From the NCBI RefSeq assembly GCF_000718025.1, contig NZ_JODS01000006.1:124001-188000 (forward strand): a stretch of DNA of 64,000 nt, given 5' to 3'. Shown here in pieces: positions 52,597 through 60,954 of this stretch. The stretch comes from Kitasatospora purpeofusca (GTDB taxonomy: Bacteria > Actinomycetota > Actinomycetes > Streptomycetales > Streptomycetaceae). The notes under the pieces are model-generated. The model did not search any database, was not told where the DNA came from, and saw nothing but the letters and a program-made list of their open reading frames with translations. The position numbers and the translations under genes were made by a program. How positions within the stretch are numbered: the stretch's first letter is position 1; the number at the start of each line of letters is the position of its first letter.

Positions 52597-55500
52597 TCAG
52601 GCCTCGCGGCTCAGCATGGCGTCCACCGCCCGGGCGGCGGCGTGGCCGTCGTCCAGGTCGCAGTACTTGTCGCGGAACGCCGCGTACTTATCGGCGTACT
52701 CGGCGGTGATCTCGTCCACCCGGCCGAGCGCGGCCACCAGCTCCTCGGACGTGGCCAGCAGCGGGCCGGGCGCGTCCGCCTCGAAGTCCAGCGAGAAACC
52801 GCGCAGGTTGTCGCGGTAGTGCGCCAGGTCGTAGGTGAAGAACAGGATCGGCTTGCCGGTCACGGCGAAGTCGAAGGTCGCCGCCGTGTAGTCGGTGACC
52901 AGCACATCGGCGGCCAGCAGCAGTTCGCCCATGTCCGGGTAGCTGCTGACGTCCCAGACGTAGCCGTTGCCGGCGGCCGGGATCTGCTCGCGGACGTTGG
53001 CGTGCCGGCGGACCAGCAGCACCTGGTCGTCGCCCAGCGCGGCCTGCGCCGCCTCCAGGTCCAGCTGGAGGTGCAGCTGGTAGCCGCCGTAGTGGCGGCG
53101 CCGGTCCTCGCGCCAGGTCGGCGCGTACAGCACGACCTTCTTGCCCTCGGGCAGGCCGAGCCGCTCGCGCACCCGCTCGGCGGTCTTCTCCTTGTCGGCG
53201 GCGAAGAACACGTCGTTGCGCGGCAGGCCGCTCTCCAGGATCTCGCCCTTGAAGTCGAAGGCGCGGCGCAGCACCGGGGCGGCCCAGGTGCTGCCGGCCA
53301 GCAGCAGGCTCCAGTTCGGAACCTCCTTGGCGAGGCCCTTCAGGTAGTGCGCGTCGGTGAACCAGACCTTCTCGAAGTCGTGGCCGATCTGCTTCAGCGG
53401 CGAGCCGTGCCAGGTCTGCAGCACGATCTGGCCGGGCCGGCGGACGAAGAAGTCCGGCAGGTGCGCGCTGGTGACGATGTACTTCGCGGTGGCCAGGGTC
53501 TCGAACCACTCCGGGCTCCAGAGCCGGACCGAGCCCGCCGTCTGCGGCAGGTCCGCCTGCAGGTCGTCGGTGCCCCACAGGTGCTGCAGCGGCAGCTCGC
53601 GGCGCACCAGCTCCTCGTGGATCGCCCGCGGCGAGTCCGAGTAGAGGCCGCCGAGCGCGACGTTGTAGAGCACCGTGTCGCGCAGCGGCAGCCGGCGGGC
53701 GGCCGGGTAGTCGGTCGTCCGCAGCTTGCGCTGGCGCCAGCCGCTGCGCTCCTCCGGAAGCAGTATGTTCTCGGACTCCAGCTGCAGGCCGTCGTGGTGG
53801 CGCCGCTCCAGCACGATCCGCTTGCCGCGGGCCTCCACCTCCAGCGGCAGGCTGTTCCAGCACTCGGGCGCGATCAGCGCGTACGAGGCCATGTCCGGGT
53901 GGAAGACGGCGCCGACCGGGCGGAACGAGACGTTCCAGCCGCCCTGGGCCAGCGGCACGTTGCCCGCGAAGGACGCGGTCGGCACGGCCGGCAGCGCGGT
54001 CCGGAACCGGCCGTCCGCGATCTCCACCGGGTAGATGTGCTGCTCCTCGCCCCAGTGGTGGCGCACGACCAGCTCCCAGCGGTGGGTGCCGGGCAGCGGG
54101 AAGGTGCCGCTGAGCAGGAAGCCGTCCGCGCCGCGCGAGGTCACCTCGTGCACGACCGGCTGCAGCAGCTGGTCCAGGAACTGCAGGTAGCCGCCGGGGG
54201 AGGGCTTGGAGTAGAGGGCGCGCCGCTCCTCGGGCGCGGCGTCGGGGTTCAGCACCAGGTTGAGCTGCTCCGGCGCGTTCCGGTCGTCCCAGACGAGCGG
54301 CGCGGTGGTGCCGTCGGCCAGCTCCAGGGTGGTGTCCCAGCGGTCGCGGGCGCGCTCCACGGCGATCGGGTCCAGCTCGGCCCAGGACTCCCGGACCTCG
54401 GTCAGCTCGGCGATCGGCACGGCGGCGTGGAACTGCTGGAGGCTGCCGACCGAGGAGCCGGTGGACACCGGGAAGGTCAGCTCGCGCTCGGACTCCACGT
54501 GGGTCATCCGCAGCCGGGCCCCGGCCAGCCGGACGCCGGAGCGGGCGGCGCCGGACACCTCGACCGTGTCGCCGTTCGCGGCCAGCCCGGTCACCCGGAC
54601 CTTGGCGTTCTCCACCCGCAGGTAGACGCTGCCGTCGCGGACGAACGGGACGACCCGCACGTCCGGCTCGACCCAGTGCGAGGGCTGGTAGAGCGCGGTG
54701 TCCGCCCAGCCGGCCCAGACCCGGCCCTTGTAGACGCCGCCCTTGCCCGCGCCGGCGACCAGGACGCGCCAGTTGCCGTCCTTCCACTGGCCGCGGTGCT
54801 TGAGCTTCTCCGGGTCGAGCGCGACGGTGAAGCCGGCCCAGTCGCAGTTGTAGAGGTCGTGGTGGTTGGTGGCGGTGGCCTCGGGGCTGTACTGGGTCTT
54901 CATCGGCACGGCGATGACCCGGCGGCCCTTGGCCTCGCGCAGCACCAGGGTGCGCACCATGTCGTGCTTGTTGGCCGCGCCCAGCTGCTCCGGGTACGCG
55001 TGCCCGGTCAGCCGCAGCCGGCCGGCCTCCCAGCGCGCGTCGTAGAGCCGGCTGCGGATGACGGTGGAGTTGCGCAGGCTGAGCAGGCCGGCCGGCACGC
55101 TCTTGCGCCCGCCGCGCAGGAACGGGTAGTCGGCGTACGGGCGCAGCAGGCCCTTGGCGACGACACCGCCGTTGCTCTCGCCCTCGTACTTGATCTGCTC
55201 GACGAACTCGTCGATCCGGCCCTGCAGGGTCAGGTGGTACTTGAGTCGCAGCGGCGCGCGCAGCTTCTTGACCTGCTCGGGGCCGATCGCCCGCAGCAGC
55301 CGGCTGACGCTGGTGATGTACGCGTCCCGGTACTCCTTGTCGCCGTCCACGACGGACCAGAAGAACATCGGGATCTCTTCGACGAGGGTGTTCTCGTCGT
55401 AGGTCTTCAGGTACTCGGCGAAGCGCGGCTCGGTCTGCTTCCTCAGCCAGGCGCGGACCAGCTCGACCGAGGCGACCCGGTCGACCAGGCCCTTGGGGTT

Positions 55501-56172
55501 GGTGCGCATCTGGGTGATCGACATCTCGCCGACCTCGCGCTCGCGCCAGTGGTAGATCGGCTCGGAGAGCACGTCCACGCTCTTGGCGAGGTAGTGGTGC
55601 GGCACGCTGACCGGGGCGTCCTCGTACAGGATGCCCTCGGGGTAGATGATCCCGGCCGCGTCGAAGAAGGAGCGGCGGTACACCTTGTTCCACGCGGTGC
55701 GGTCGGTGACCAGCGAGGGGATCTCGGTGATGTGCGTCTTGAGCACGGTCTTGGCGAACGGGCGGCTGTGGCCGCCGGACTGGTAGTAGCCGATCGCGCG
55801 GAAGCGCAGCACGTTGCCGGTGGCGAAGTCCGAACCGGTCTCGTCCAGCGTGTTGATCATCAGCTCGTACGCACTGGGCGGCATCGAGTCGTCGCTGTCG
55901 ACGAAGCACAGGAACTCGGCGTCCGGGTCGATGTGCCGGATACCCGTGTTGCGGGCCGCGCCGAGGCCCTTGTTGACCTGCCGGACCAGCCGGAACCGGG
56001 AGTCCTTGGCGGCGTACGCCTCGGCGAGGGCGGCGCTGTCGTCCTTCGAACCGTCGTCGACCATGACGCACTCGAAGTCCGTGAAGGTCTGGGCGGCGAT
56101 CGAGTCGAGGCATTCCACGAGGTAGCGCTCGACGTTGTAGATCGGGACGACGATGGAGAGGCGGGGAGCCAT
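52597..56172 (-). CDS. Bifunctional GT2 glycosyltransferase/CDP-glycerol glycerophosphotransferase, 1191 aa
   Basis: N-terminal GT2 domain (~1-240): LSIVVPIYNVERYLVECLDSI, VDDGSKDDS, NKGLGAARNTGIRH and the metal-binding FVDSDDS. A beta-rich middle (~380-800) shares features with the neighbouring 847-aa protein (LRLTGHAYPEQLG, DWAGFTVALDPEKL). The C-terminal glycerophosphotransferase domain (~820-1185) has LQTWHGSPLKQIGHDFEK (~914), GEILESGLPRNDVFF, KVVLYAPTWREDRR and DVLVTDYTAATFDFAVTGKPILFFTYDL (~1089-1116). It should extend or decorate a glycan/glycerophosphate wall polymer. Start: ATG at 56172 with CGAGAAAGG upstream, the same leader motif as the neighbouring gene. A TAGGAT -10 candidate lies at 56264-56259. 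Confidence 0.92.
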   Translation of the reverse strand: MAPRLSIVVPIYNVERYLVECLDSIAAQTFTDFECVMVDDGSKDDSAALAEAYAAKDSRFRLVRQVNKGLGAARNTGIRHIDPDAEFLCFVDSDDSMPPSAYELMINTLDETGSDFATGNVLRFRAIGYYQSGGHSRPFAKTVLKTHITEIPSLVTDRTAWNKVYRRSFFDAAGIIYPEGILYEDAPVSVPHHYLAKSVDVLSEPIYHWREREVGEMSITQMRTNPKGLVDRVASVELVRAWLRKQTEPRFAEYLKTYDENTLVEEIPMFFWSVVDGDKEYRDAYITSVSRLLRAIGPEQVKKLRAPLRLKYHLTLQGRIDEFVEQIKYEGESNGGVVAKGLLRPYADYPFLRGGRKSVPAGLLSLRNSTVIRSRLYDARWEAGRLRLTGHAYPEQLGAANKHDMVRTLVLREAKGRRVIAVPMKTQYSPEATATNHHDLYNCDWAGFTVALDPEKLKHRGQWKDGNWRVLVAGAGKGGVYKGRVWAGWADTALYQPSHWVEPDVRVVPFVRDGSVYLRVENAKVRVTGLAANGDTVEVSGAARSGVRLAGARLRMTHVESERELTFPVSTGSSVGSLQQFHAAVPIAELTEVRESWAELDPIAVERARDRWDTTLELADGTTAPLVWDDRNAPEQLNLVLNPDAAPEERRALYSKPSPGGYLQFLDQLLQPVVHEVTSRGADGFLLSGTFPLPGTHRWELVVRHHWGEEQHIYPVEIADGRFRTALPAVPTASFAGNVPLAQGGWNVSFRPVGAVFHPDMASYALIAPECWNSLPLEVEARGKRIVLERRHHDGLQLESENILLPEERSGWRQRKLRTTDYPAARRLPLRDTVLYNVALGGLYSDSPRAIHEELVRRELPLQHLWGTDDLQADLPQTAGSVRLWSPEWFETLATAKYIVTSAHLPDFFVRRPGQIVLQTWHGSPLKQIGHDFEKVWFTDAHYLKGLAKEVPNWSLLLAGSTWAAPVLRRAFDFKGEILESGLPRNDVFFAADKEKTAERVRERLGLPEGKKVVLYAPTWREDRRRHYGGYQLHLQLDLEAAQAALGDDQVLLVRRHANVREQIPAAGNGYVWDVSSYPDMGELLLAADVLVTDYTAATFDFAVTGKPILFFTYDLAHYRDNLRGFSLDFEADAPGPLLATSEELVAALGRVDEITAEYADKYAAFRDKYCDLDDGHAAARAVDAMLSREA

Positions 56173-56318
56173 CGGCTACGCAGGCCTTTCTCGGGAAGGA
56201 GCGTGGCAGCCCCCTCGGGGTCTGACCGCACTTTGATTCGGTGCGTACGTGCGCGTCGATCCTACCCCCGGCACATGGCCCCGCCGGGGGCCCTCCGGGG
56301 GGCCCTGCGCAGGCCCAC

Positions 56319-56324
56319 TACCCT
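56319..56324 (+). promoter_or_regulatory. Leaderless-type -10 box of GT2 gene
   Basis: TACCCT ends six bases before the ATG at 56331. On the minus strand a divergent TAGGAT at 56264-56259 would serve the 1191-aa gene. Confidence 0.5.
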
Positions 56325-56330
56325 GGGGCC

Positions 56331-57329
56331 ATGCCCCGCTTCAGTGTGATCGTCCCGGTCTACCGGGTCGAGGAGTACCTCGCCGAGTGCCTCGCCTCGG
56401 TGCTCGGCCAGGACGGTCCGGACATCGAGCTGATCGCGGTGGACGACCGCTCCCCGGACGGCTGCGGCGCGCTGCTCGACGCGGCCGCCGCCGAGGACCC
56501 CCGGGTGCGGGTGCTCCACCTGCCGGAGAACGTCGGTCTCGGCCGGGCCCGCAACGCCGGCCTCGCCGTCGCCACCGGCGACTACGTGCTCTTCCTCGAC
56601 AGCGACGACACCCTGACCCCCGGTCTGCTGACGGCCGTCGACGACCGGCTGCGCTCCGTCGGCGACCCGGACGTCCTGGTCTACGACTACGCCCGCACCT
56701 ACGCGGACGGCCGGACCGTCCGGGCCGCCTCCGCCAAGGTCTTCGGCGCCCCCTCCCGGGAGGTCTTCGACCTCGCCGAGCGCCCCGAACTGCTCGAACT
56801 GCTCCAGGTGGTGTGGAACAAGGCCTACCGCCGCGACTTCGTCACCGCCCAGGGCCTGACCTTCCCGGCCGGGTACTACGAGGACACCCCCTGGACGTAC
56901 CCGGCGCTGCTCGCCGCTCGCGGCATCACCCTGCTCGACCGGGTCGGCGTCCACTACCGGCAGCGCCAGGAGGGCGGCAACATCCTGGCCACCGCCAGCC
57001 GCAAGCACTTCGACGTCTTCGGCCAGTACGACCTGGTCTTCGCCTTCCTCGACGACCGCCCCGAGCTCGACCGCTGGCGCCCGGTGGTCTACGGCCGGAT
57101 GCTGCACCACCTCAACACCGTGGTCTCCCGGCCCGGCCGGGTCCCGCCCGGCGACCGCCGGGAGTTCTTCCGGCGGGCCGCCGAGCACTGCGCCCGGCTG
57201 CGCCCGGCCGGCTACCGGGCGCCGATCGGGGTGTCCGCACTGCGCACCGAACTGCTCGGCCACGGCCGGTACACCGCCTACCAGGCGGTCCGCGCGCTGG
57301 CCCGGGCCCGCCGGATGGTCCGACGCTGA
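56331..57329 (+). CDS. GT2 family glycosyltransferase, 332 aa
   Basis: GT-A fold transferase. The start is MPRFSVIVPVYRVEEYLAECLASVLGQ. The nucleotide-sugar site is VDDRSPDG, LGRARNAGLAVATGDYVLFLDSDDTL supplies the metal-binding DxD-type SDD, and WNKAYRRDF with the YYEDTPW segment closes the domain. It resembles the N-terminal GT2 half of the divergent 1191-aa protein, so both probably act on the same wall polymer. The start ATG at 56331 is leaderless. The TGA stop (57327-57329) lies inside the first unit of a 12-bp tandem repeat. There is no membrane segment. Confidence 0.92.
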   Translation: MPRFSVIVPVYRVEEYLAECLASVLGQDGPDIELIAVDDRSPDGCGALLDAAAAEDPRVRVLHLPENVGLGRARNAGLAVATGDYVLFLDSDDTLTPGLLTAVDDRLRSVGDPDVLVYDYARTYADGRTVRAASAKVFGAPSREVFDLAERPELLELLQVVWNKAYRRDFVTAQGLTFPAGYYEDTPWTYPALLAARGITLLDRVGVHYRQRQEGGNILATASRKHFDVFGQYDLVFAFLDDRPELDRWRPVVYGRMLHHLNTVVSRPGRVPPGDRREFFRRAAEHCARLRPAGYRAPIGVSALRTELLGHGRYTAYQAVRALARARRMVRR

Positions 57330-57397
57330 CGGCGGGCCTGACGGCCGGTCTGACCGTCGGTCTGGCCGCGGGTCTGACGGCGGGCCTGACGGCCGTT
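57326..57397. repeat. Six-copy degenerate 12-bp tandem repeat
   Basis: Six units of the form ctgacggcgggc starting at 57326, 57338, 57350, 57362, 57374 and 57386, with one to four substitutions each. The first unit contains the stop codon of the GT2 gene, and the array ends 28 bases before the BrkB-family start. Copy-number change would extend or shorten the intergenic gap without touching either protein. Confidence 0.85.
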
Positions 57398-57412
57398 CGG
57401 GGGACGGGCCGG

Positions 57413-57418
57413 TATAAC
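57413..57418 (+). promoter_or_regulatory. Leaderless-type -10 box of BrkB-family gene
   Basis: TATAAC ends six bases before the GTG at 57425, with no ribosome site. This is the most AT-rich hexamer of the region. Confidence 0.5.
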
Positions 57419-57424
57419 CGGACG

Positions 57425-58444
57425 GTGGACTTTCTGACCCGCCTCCCGGTGATCGGCCCGATCGTGACGCGGGTGCTGCGCAGCCGCCCCTACCGCGCCT
57501 ACGAGCACTTCACCGCGCTGCGGGGCAACCGACTGGCCGGCGCGGTCACCTTCTTCGGCTTCCTCGCGCTCTTCCCGCTGCTGACGGTCGCGCTGGCGAT
57601 CGCCGTCGCGACCCTCAGCGACAGCCGGGTCGACGACATCCAGAAGCGGATCTCCGACCAGCTGCCGGGCATCTCCGACGCCCTCAACCTGCCCTCGCTG
57701 GTGGCCAACGCGGGGGCGGTCGGGCTCGTCAGCGGCGTCCTGCTGGTGCTCTCCGGCCTCGGCTGGGTGGACACCATGCGGACCTCGATCCGGGACATCT
57801 GGCAGCTGCCCGACGAGGAGGGCAACCCGCTGCTGCGCAAGGGCTGGGACTTCCTGGTCCTCGGCGGCCTCGGCCTGGTCTCGCTGGTCTCGCTCGGCGC
57901 CTCGGCCGCCGGGACGACGCTGGCCGGCCGGATCGCCGACTGGATCGGCCTGGGCTCGGGCGGCTACCTGCTCACCGCGGCCGGGCTGCTGATCGCCGTC
58001 GGCTGCGACATGCTGCTCTTCGCCTACCTGCTGGCGCCGTTCCCGAGGATCACGCACCAGCACCGGCGGGACGTCCTGAAGGCGGCGCTGATCGGCGCGG
58101 TCGGCTTCGAGCTGCTCAAGATCCTGCTGTCCTCGTACCTCGGCTCGGTCGCCGGGAAGAGCCTCTACGGCGCCTTCGGCGTGCCGGTGGCGCTGCTGCT
58201 GTGGATCAACTTCGTCTGCCGGCTGCTGATGTACTGCGTGGCCTGGACGGCGACCGCCGACCCGGCGGCGGCCCGGGAGCGGGCCCGCGAGCGCGCCGCC
58301 GCGCTGGTCGCGGCCGCGGACGAGGCGGAGGCGGCACCCGGCCCGGGGGAGCCGGCCGGCCCCGAGGAGGCGGCCGCGGGGGAGACGTCCGCCGAGGAGG
58401 ACCGGCCCCGGCCCCGGCGCTCCCGGGACGACGGGGAGGGCTGA
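57425..58444 (+). CDS. YihY/BrkB-family inner-membrane protein, 339 aa
   Basis: Six-helix inner-membrane protein of the YihY/virulence-factor BrkB family (formerly misnamed ribonuclease BN). Signature regions are YRAYEHFTALRGNRLAGAVTFFGFLALFPLLTVALAI, GLGWVDTMRTSIRDIWQLP and SLYGAFGVPVALLLWINFVCRLLMYCVAWTA. The C-terminal ~65 residues are an acidic, disordered Glu/Ala tail (AADEAEAAPGPGEPAGPEEAAAGE) ending in a basic patch. The molecular role is unknown. Start: GTG at 57425 (VDFLTRLPVIGPIV), placed by the TATAAC -10. It is convergent with the D,D-carboxypeptidase gene. Confidence 0.92.
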   Translation: MDFLTRLPVIGPIVTRVLRSRPYRAYEHFTALRGNRLAGAVTFFGFLALFPLLTVALAIAVATLSDSRVDDIQKRISDQLPGISDALNLPSLVANAGAVGLVSGVLLVLSGLGWVDTMRTSIRDIWQLPDEEGNPLLRKGWDFLVLGGLGLVSLVSLGASAAGTTLAGRIADWIGLGSGGYLLTAAGLLIAVGCDMLLFAYLLAPFPRITHQHRRDVLKAALIGAVGFELLKILLSSYLGSVAGKSLYGAFGVPVALLLWINFVCRLLMYCVAWTATADPAAARERARERAAALVAAADEAEAAPGPGEPAGPEEAAAGETSAEEDRPRPRRSRDDGEG

Positions 58445-58475
58445 GACCGGACCGGGACTCCCCGGCGGACCGGGC

Positions 58476-59690
58476 TCAGCGGGCGGCCGCGCGCCGCCGG
58501 TTCAGCAGCAGCACGGCACCCGCGCCGCCCGCCGTCAGGACCACCCCGAGGACGACCCAGCCGACCGGCCCGAGGCCGTCCCCGGCGGAGTCCGCCGCCC
58601 GGGCGCCCGCCGGGGCCGACCGCCCGGTGGCGGTCGGCGAGGGGTGCGGCGGCGGGGCGGGCACCCCGGCGGCACCGCCCGCCTGGCCGGTCGGCGTCGG
58701 CGCGGCGCTCTCGCCCTCCTCCACCAGCTTCCCGACCGGGGCCACCTTGCCGGCCGCGGCGAAGCCCCAGTCCAGCAGCGCGGCCGTCTCGTCGTACACC
58801 TTCTGGTAGGTGGTCGGGTGCATCACCGTCACCAGCAGGGTGCGGCCGTCGCGTTCGGCGGCGCCGACGAAGGTGGAGCCGGCATTGGTGGTGAAACCGT
58901 TCTTCACCCCGATCAGGCCCGGGTACTTGCCGAGCAGCCGGTCGGTGTTGGCGATCCCGAAGCTGCCCCGCTGCCCGGTGTTCCGGTCCACCGCGCCCGG
59001 GAACATCGCGTCGCGGGTCGCGCAGTAGCTCCGGAAGTCCGGGTTGCGCAGCCCCGCCCGGGCGAACAGCGTCAGGTCGTAGGCCGAGGACACCTGGCCG
59101 TCCGAGTCGTAGCCGTCCGGCGAGACCACCCGGGTGTCCCGGGCCTGCAGCGCCTCCGCCCGCGCCTGCATCTCGGCCACGGTCTGCTGCACGCCGCCGT
59201 TCATGTGCGCGAGGACGTGCACCGCGTCGTTGCCGGAGCTCAGGAACACCCCGCGCCAGAGGTCCTCGACCCGGTAGTCCAGGTCCTCCTTGATGCCGAC
59301 CAGGCTGCTCCCCGCGCCGATCCCCTGGATCTCCTCGGGCGCGACCCGGTGCACCGCGTTGCGGTCGAACTTGGGCAGCACGGTGTCCGCGAAGAGGATC
59401 TTCAGCGTGGAGGCCGGGGCGAGCCGCAGATGCGGGTTGCTGGCCGCCAGCACCTCGCCCGACGCGGCGTCGGCGACTATCCAGGACTGCCCGGTGAGGT
59501 CCCCCGGCAGCGCCGGGGCGCCCGCCAGCGGATCCACCTGGACCCCCGGGAGCCCCAGCCGGTCGCCCCCGACCGAGGCCGACGGCGGCGACCCGGGCGG
59601 GGCCGCGACGGCCACCGGGGCGGCGAACAGGAGCGGAAGGGCCGCGGCGGGGGCGGCGATCAGGCGTGCGAGCTTCGAGCTAGTGGGCAC
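58476..59690 (-). CDS. dacA: D-alanyl-D-alanine carboxypeptidase, 404 aa
   Basis: Low-molecular-weight penicillin-binding protein (peptidase S11) trimming peptidoglycan stem peptides. The signal peptide covers ~1-30 (ARLIAAPAAALPLLFAAPVAVAA). The active-site triad is SxxK at 94-97 (ASTLK), SGN at 152-154 (SSGNDA) and KNG at 263-265 (GVKNGFTTNAG) where most families show KTG. The KNG form is common in actinobacterial members. A Pro/Ala linker is followed by a C-terminal transmembrane helix (~373-397) and an Arg-rich tail that anchors it outside the membrane. Start: GTG at 59690, six bases after a TACCGT -10, so leaderless. The gene symbol is by family; Streptomyces has several paralogues. Confidence 0.9.
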   Translation of the reverse strand: MPTSSKLARLIAAPAAALPLLFAAPVAVAAPPGSPPSASVGGDRLGLPGVQVDPLAGAPALPGDLTGQSWIVADAASGEVLAASNPHLRLAPASTLKILFADTVLPKFDRNAVHRVAPEEIQGIGAGSSLVGIKEDLDYRVEDLWRGVFLSSGNDAVHVLAHMNGGVQQTVAEMQARAEALQARDTRVVSPDGYDSDGQVSSAYDLTLFARAGLRNPDFRSYCATRDAMFPGAVDRNTGQRGSFGIANTDRLLGKYPGLIGVKNGFTTNAGSTFVGAAERDGRTLLVTVMHPTTYQKVYDETAALLDWGFAAAGKVAPVGKLVEEGESAAPTPTGQAGGAAGVPAPPPHPSPTATGRSAPAGARAADSAGDGLGPVGWVVLGVVLTAGGAGAVLLLNRRRAAAR

Positions 59691-59696
59691 CAGCAG

Positions 59697-59702
59697 ACGG
59701 TA
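59697..59702 (-). promoter_or_regulatory. Leaderless-type -10 box of dacA
   Basis: Minus-strand TACCGT ends six bases before the GTG at 59690, with no ribosome site. The divergent small membrane-protein gene begins at 59838. Confidence 0.5.
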
Positions 59703-59837
59703 CCCACTCGGGACCCCCGCCGTCCGCCTCTCCGCTCCGGTCCGCCGCAGGAGGGGGCCGCCGTACGCCGAACGGACGCCCGCGCATACTGGGGAAGCAC
59801 ACCGCCTTCACCTCCCCGCCCCACCGAGGACCGCCCC

Positions 59838-60095
59838 ATGAAGCTCAGCCGCCGCACCTCCTGGTTCCTGACCGCCTTCGGCGTCTGGTCCCTGTTCATC
59901 TGGACCACCTTCGTCAAGAACCTCTGGAAGGACTCCGGCGGCCAGGCCTTCACCGGCGGCGACCACTCCCAGCCCACCGCCTTCTTCTGGGTCCACCTCC
60001 TCCTCGCCCTCACCTCCCTCGCCCTCGGCCTCGCCATCGGCACCCTCGGCCTCCGCGGCCTCCGCGCCACCCGCCGCGAACCCGCCACCGACTGA
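59838..60095 (+). CDS. SCO4848-type small membrane protein, 85 aa
   Basis: Two-helix protein: MKLSRRTSWFLTAFGVWSLFIWTTFVKNLWKD at the N-terminus and FFWVHLLLALTSLALGLAIGTLGLRGLRA at the C-terminus, with a short polar loop (SGGQAFTGGDHSQPT). I recall a conserved Streptomyces family with this N-terminus encoded beside dacA. The function is unknown. Start: ATG at 59838, preceded by CGAGGA. A terminator and a short direct repeat follow. Confidence 0.85.
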   Translation: MKLSRRTSWFLTAFGVWSLFIWTTFVKNLWKDSGGQAFTGGDHSQPTAFFWVHLLLALTSLALGLAIGTLGLRGLRATRREPATD

Positions 60096-60112
60096 GCGGG
60101 GCGCCGACCGGC

Positions 60113-60140
60113 AACGCGAAGGCCCCAACGCGAAGGCCCC
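60113..60140. repeat. 14-bp direct tandem repeat before sdhB terminator
   Basis: The unit aacgcgaaggcccc occurs at 60113-60126 and again at 60127-60140. The second copy provides part of the 5' arm of the terminator at 60131-60165, so the first may be a duplicated half-hairpin. Confidence 0.85.
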
Positions 60141-60165
60141 CGTCCTGAGCGGACGGGGGCCTTCG
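60131..60165. terminator. Bidirectional terminator between sdhB and small membrane protein gene
   Basis: A perfect 15-bp stem (cgaaggcccccgtcc at 60131-60145, ggacgggggccttcg at 60151-60165) with the 5-base loop tgagc. It separates the convergent units. Confidence 0.9.
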
Positions 60166-60180
60166 GCGTGGGGCTCGGGA

Positions 60181-60954
60181 TCAGAAGCGGCGGGTGACCA
60201 GGGCGCGCTTCACTTCCTGGATCGCCTTGGTGACCTCGATGCCGCGGGGGCAGGCCTCGGAGCAGTTGAAGGTGGTCCGGCAGCGCCAGACGCCCTCACG
60301 GTCGTTGAGGATCTCCAGCCGCTGCTCCGCGCCCTCGTCGCGCGAGTCGAAGATGAAGCGGTGGGCGTTGACGATCGCGGCCGGGCCGAAGTACTGGCCG
60401 TCGTTCCAGAACACCGGGCAGGACGACGTGCACGCGGCGCACAGGATGCACTTGGTGGTGTCGTCGAAGCGCTCGCGGTCCTCGGCGGACTGCAGGCGCT
60501 CGCGGGTCGGCTCGTTCCCCTTGGTGATGAGGAACGGCATGACGTCCTTGTACGCCTGGAAGAACGGGTCCATGTCCACGATCAGGTCCTTGAGGACCGT
60601 CAGGCCCTTGATGGCCTCGATCGTGATCGGCTTCTCCGGGTTGACGTCCTTGAGCAGGGTCTTGCACGCCAGCCGGTTGCGGCCGTTGATCCGCATGGCG
60701 TCGGAGCCGCAGATGCCGTGGGCACAGGAACGGCGGTAGGTGAGGGTGCCGTCCTGCTCCCACTTGATCTTGTTGAGCGCGTCCAGGACGCGCTCCTTCG
60801 GGTCCATCTCCAGCTGGTAGTCGACCCACACCGGGTCCGGGTGCTCCTCCGGGTTGAACCGGCGGATCCGGACGGTGACGGTGATCAGCTTGGTACCGCC
60901 GGCCTCGGCCGCGTCCAGAGCGGCCGAGTGCTTCTCCATGGTCGGAGTGCTCAT
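60181..60954 (-). CDS. sdhB: Succinate dehydrogenase iron-sulfur subunit, 257 aa
   Basis: Electron-transfer subunit of complex II. The [2Fe-2S] ligands are Cys77, Cys82, Asp85 and Cys97 (SCAHGICGSDAMRINGRNRLAC); Asp in third place is also seen in E. coli SdhB. The [4Fe-4S] and [3Fe-4S] ligands are in CILCAACTSSCP (Cys169, 172, 175, 179) and CRTTFNCSEACPRGI (Cys225, 231, 235). The length is normal. The ATG at 60954 shares one base with the sdhA stop (TGATG), so translation is coupled. It is the last gene of the minus-strand sdhCDAB operon. Confidence 0.97.
   Translation of the reverse strand: MSTPTMEKHSAALDAAEAGGTKLITVTVRIRRFNPEEHPDPVWVDYQLEMDPKERVLDALNKIKWEQDGTLTYRRSCAHGICGSDAMRINGRNRLACKTLLKDVNPEKPITIEAIKGLTVLKDLIVDMDPFFQAYKDVMPFLITKGNEPTRERLQSAEDRERFDDTTKCILCAACTSSCPVFWNDGQYFGPAAIVNAHRFIFDSRDEGAEQRLEILNDREGVWRCRTTFNCSEACPRGIEVTKAIQEVKRALVTRRF

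Noticed and set aside
60424..60727. A missing third cysteine in the SdhB [2Fe-2S] site
   Set aside because: Asp at this position also occurs in functional SdhB proteins such as that of E. coli, so it is not a defect.
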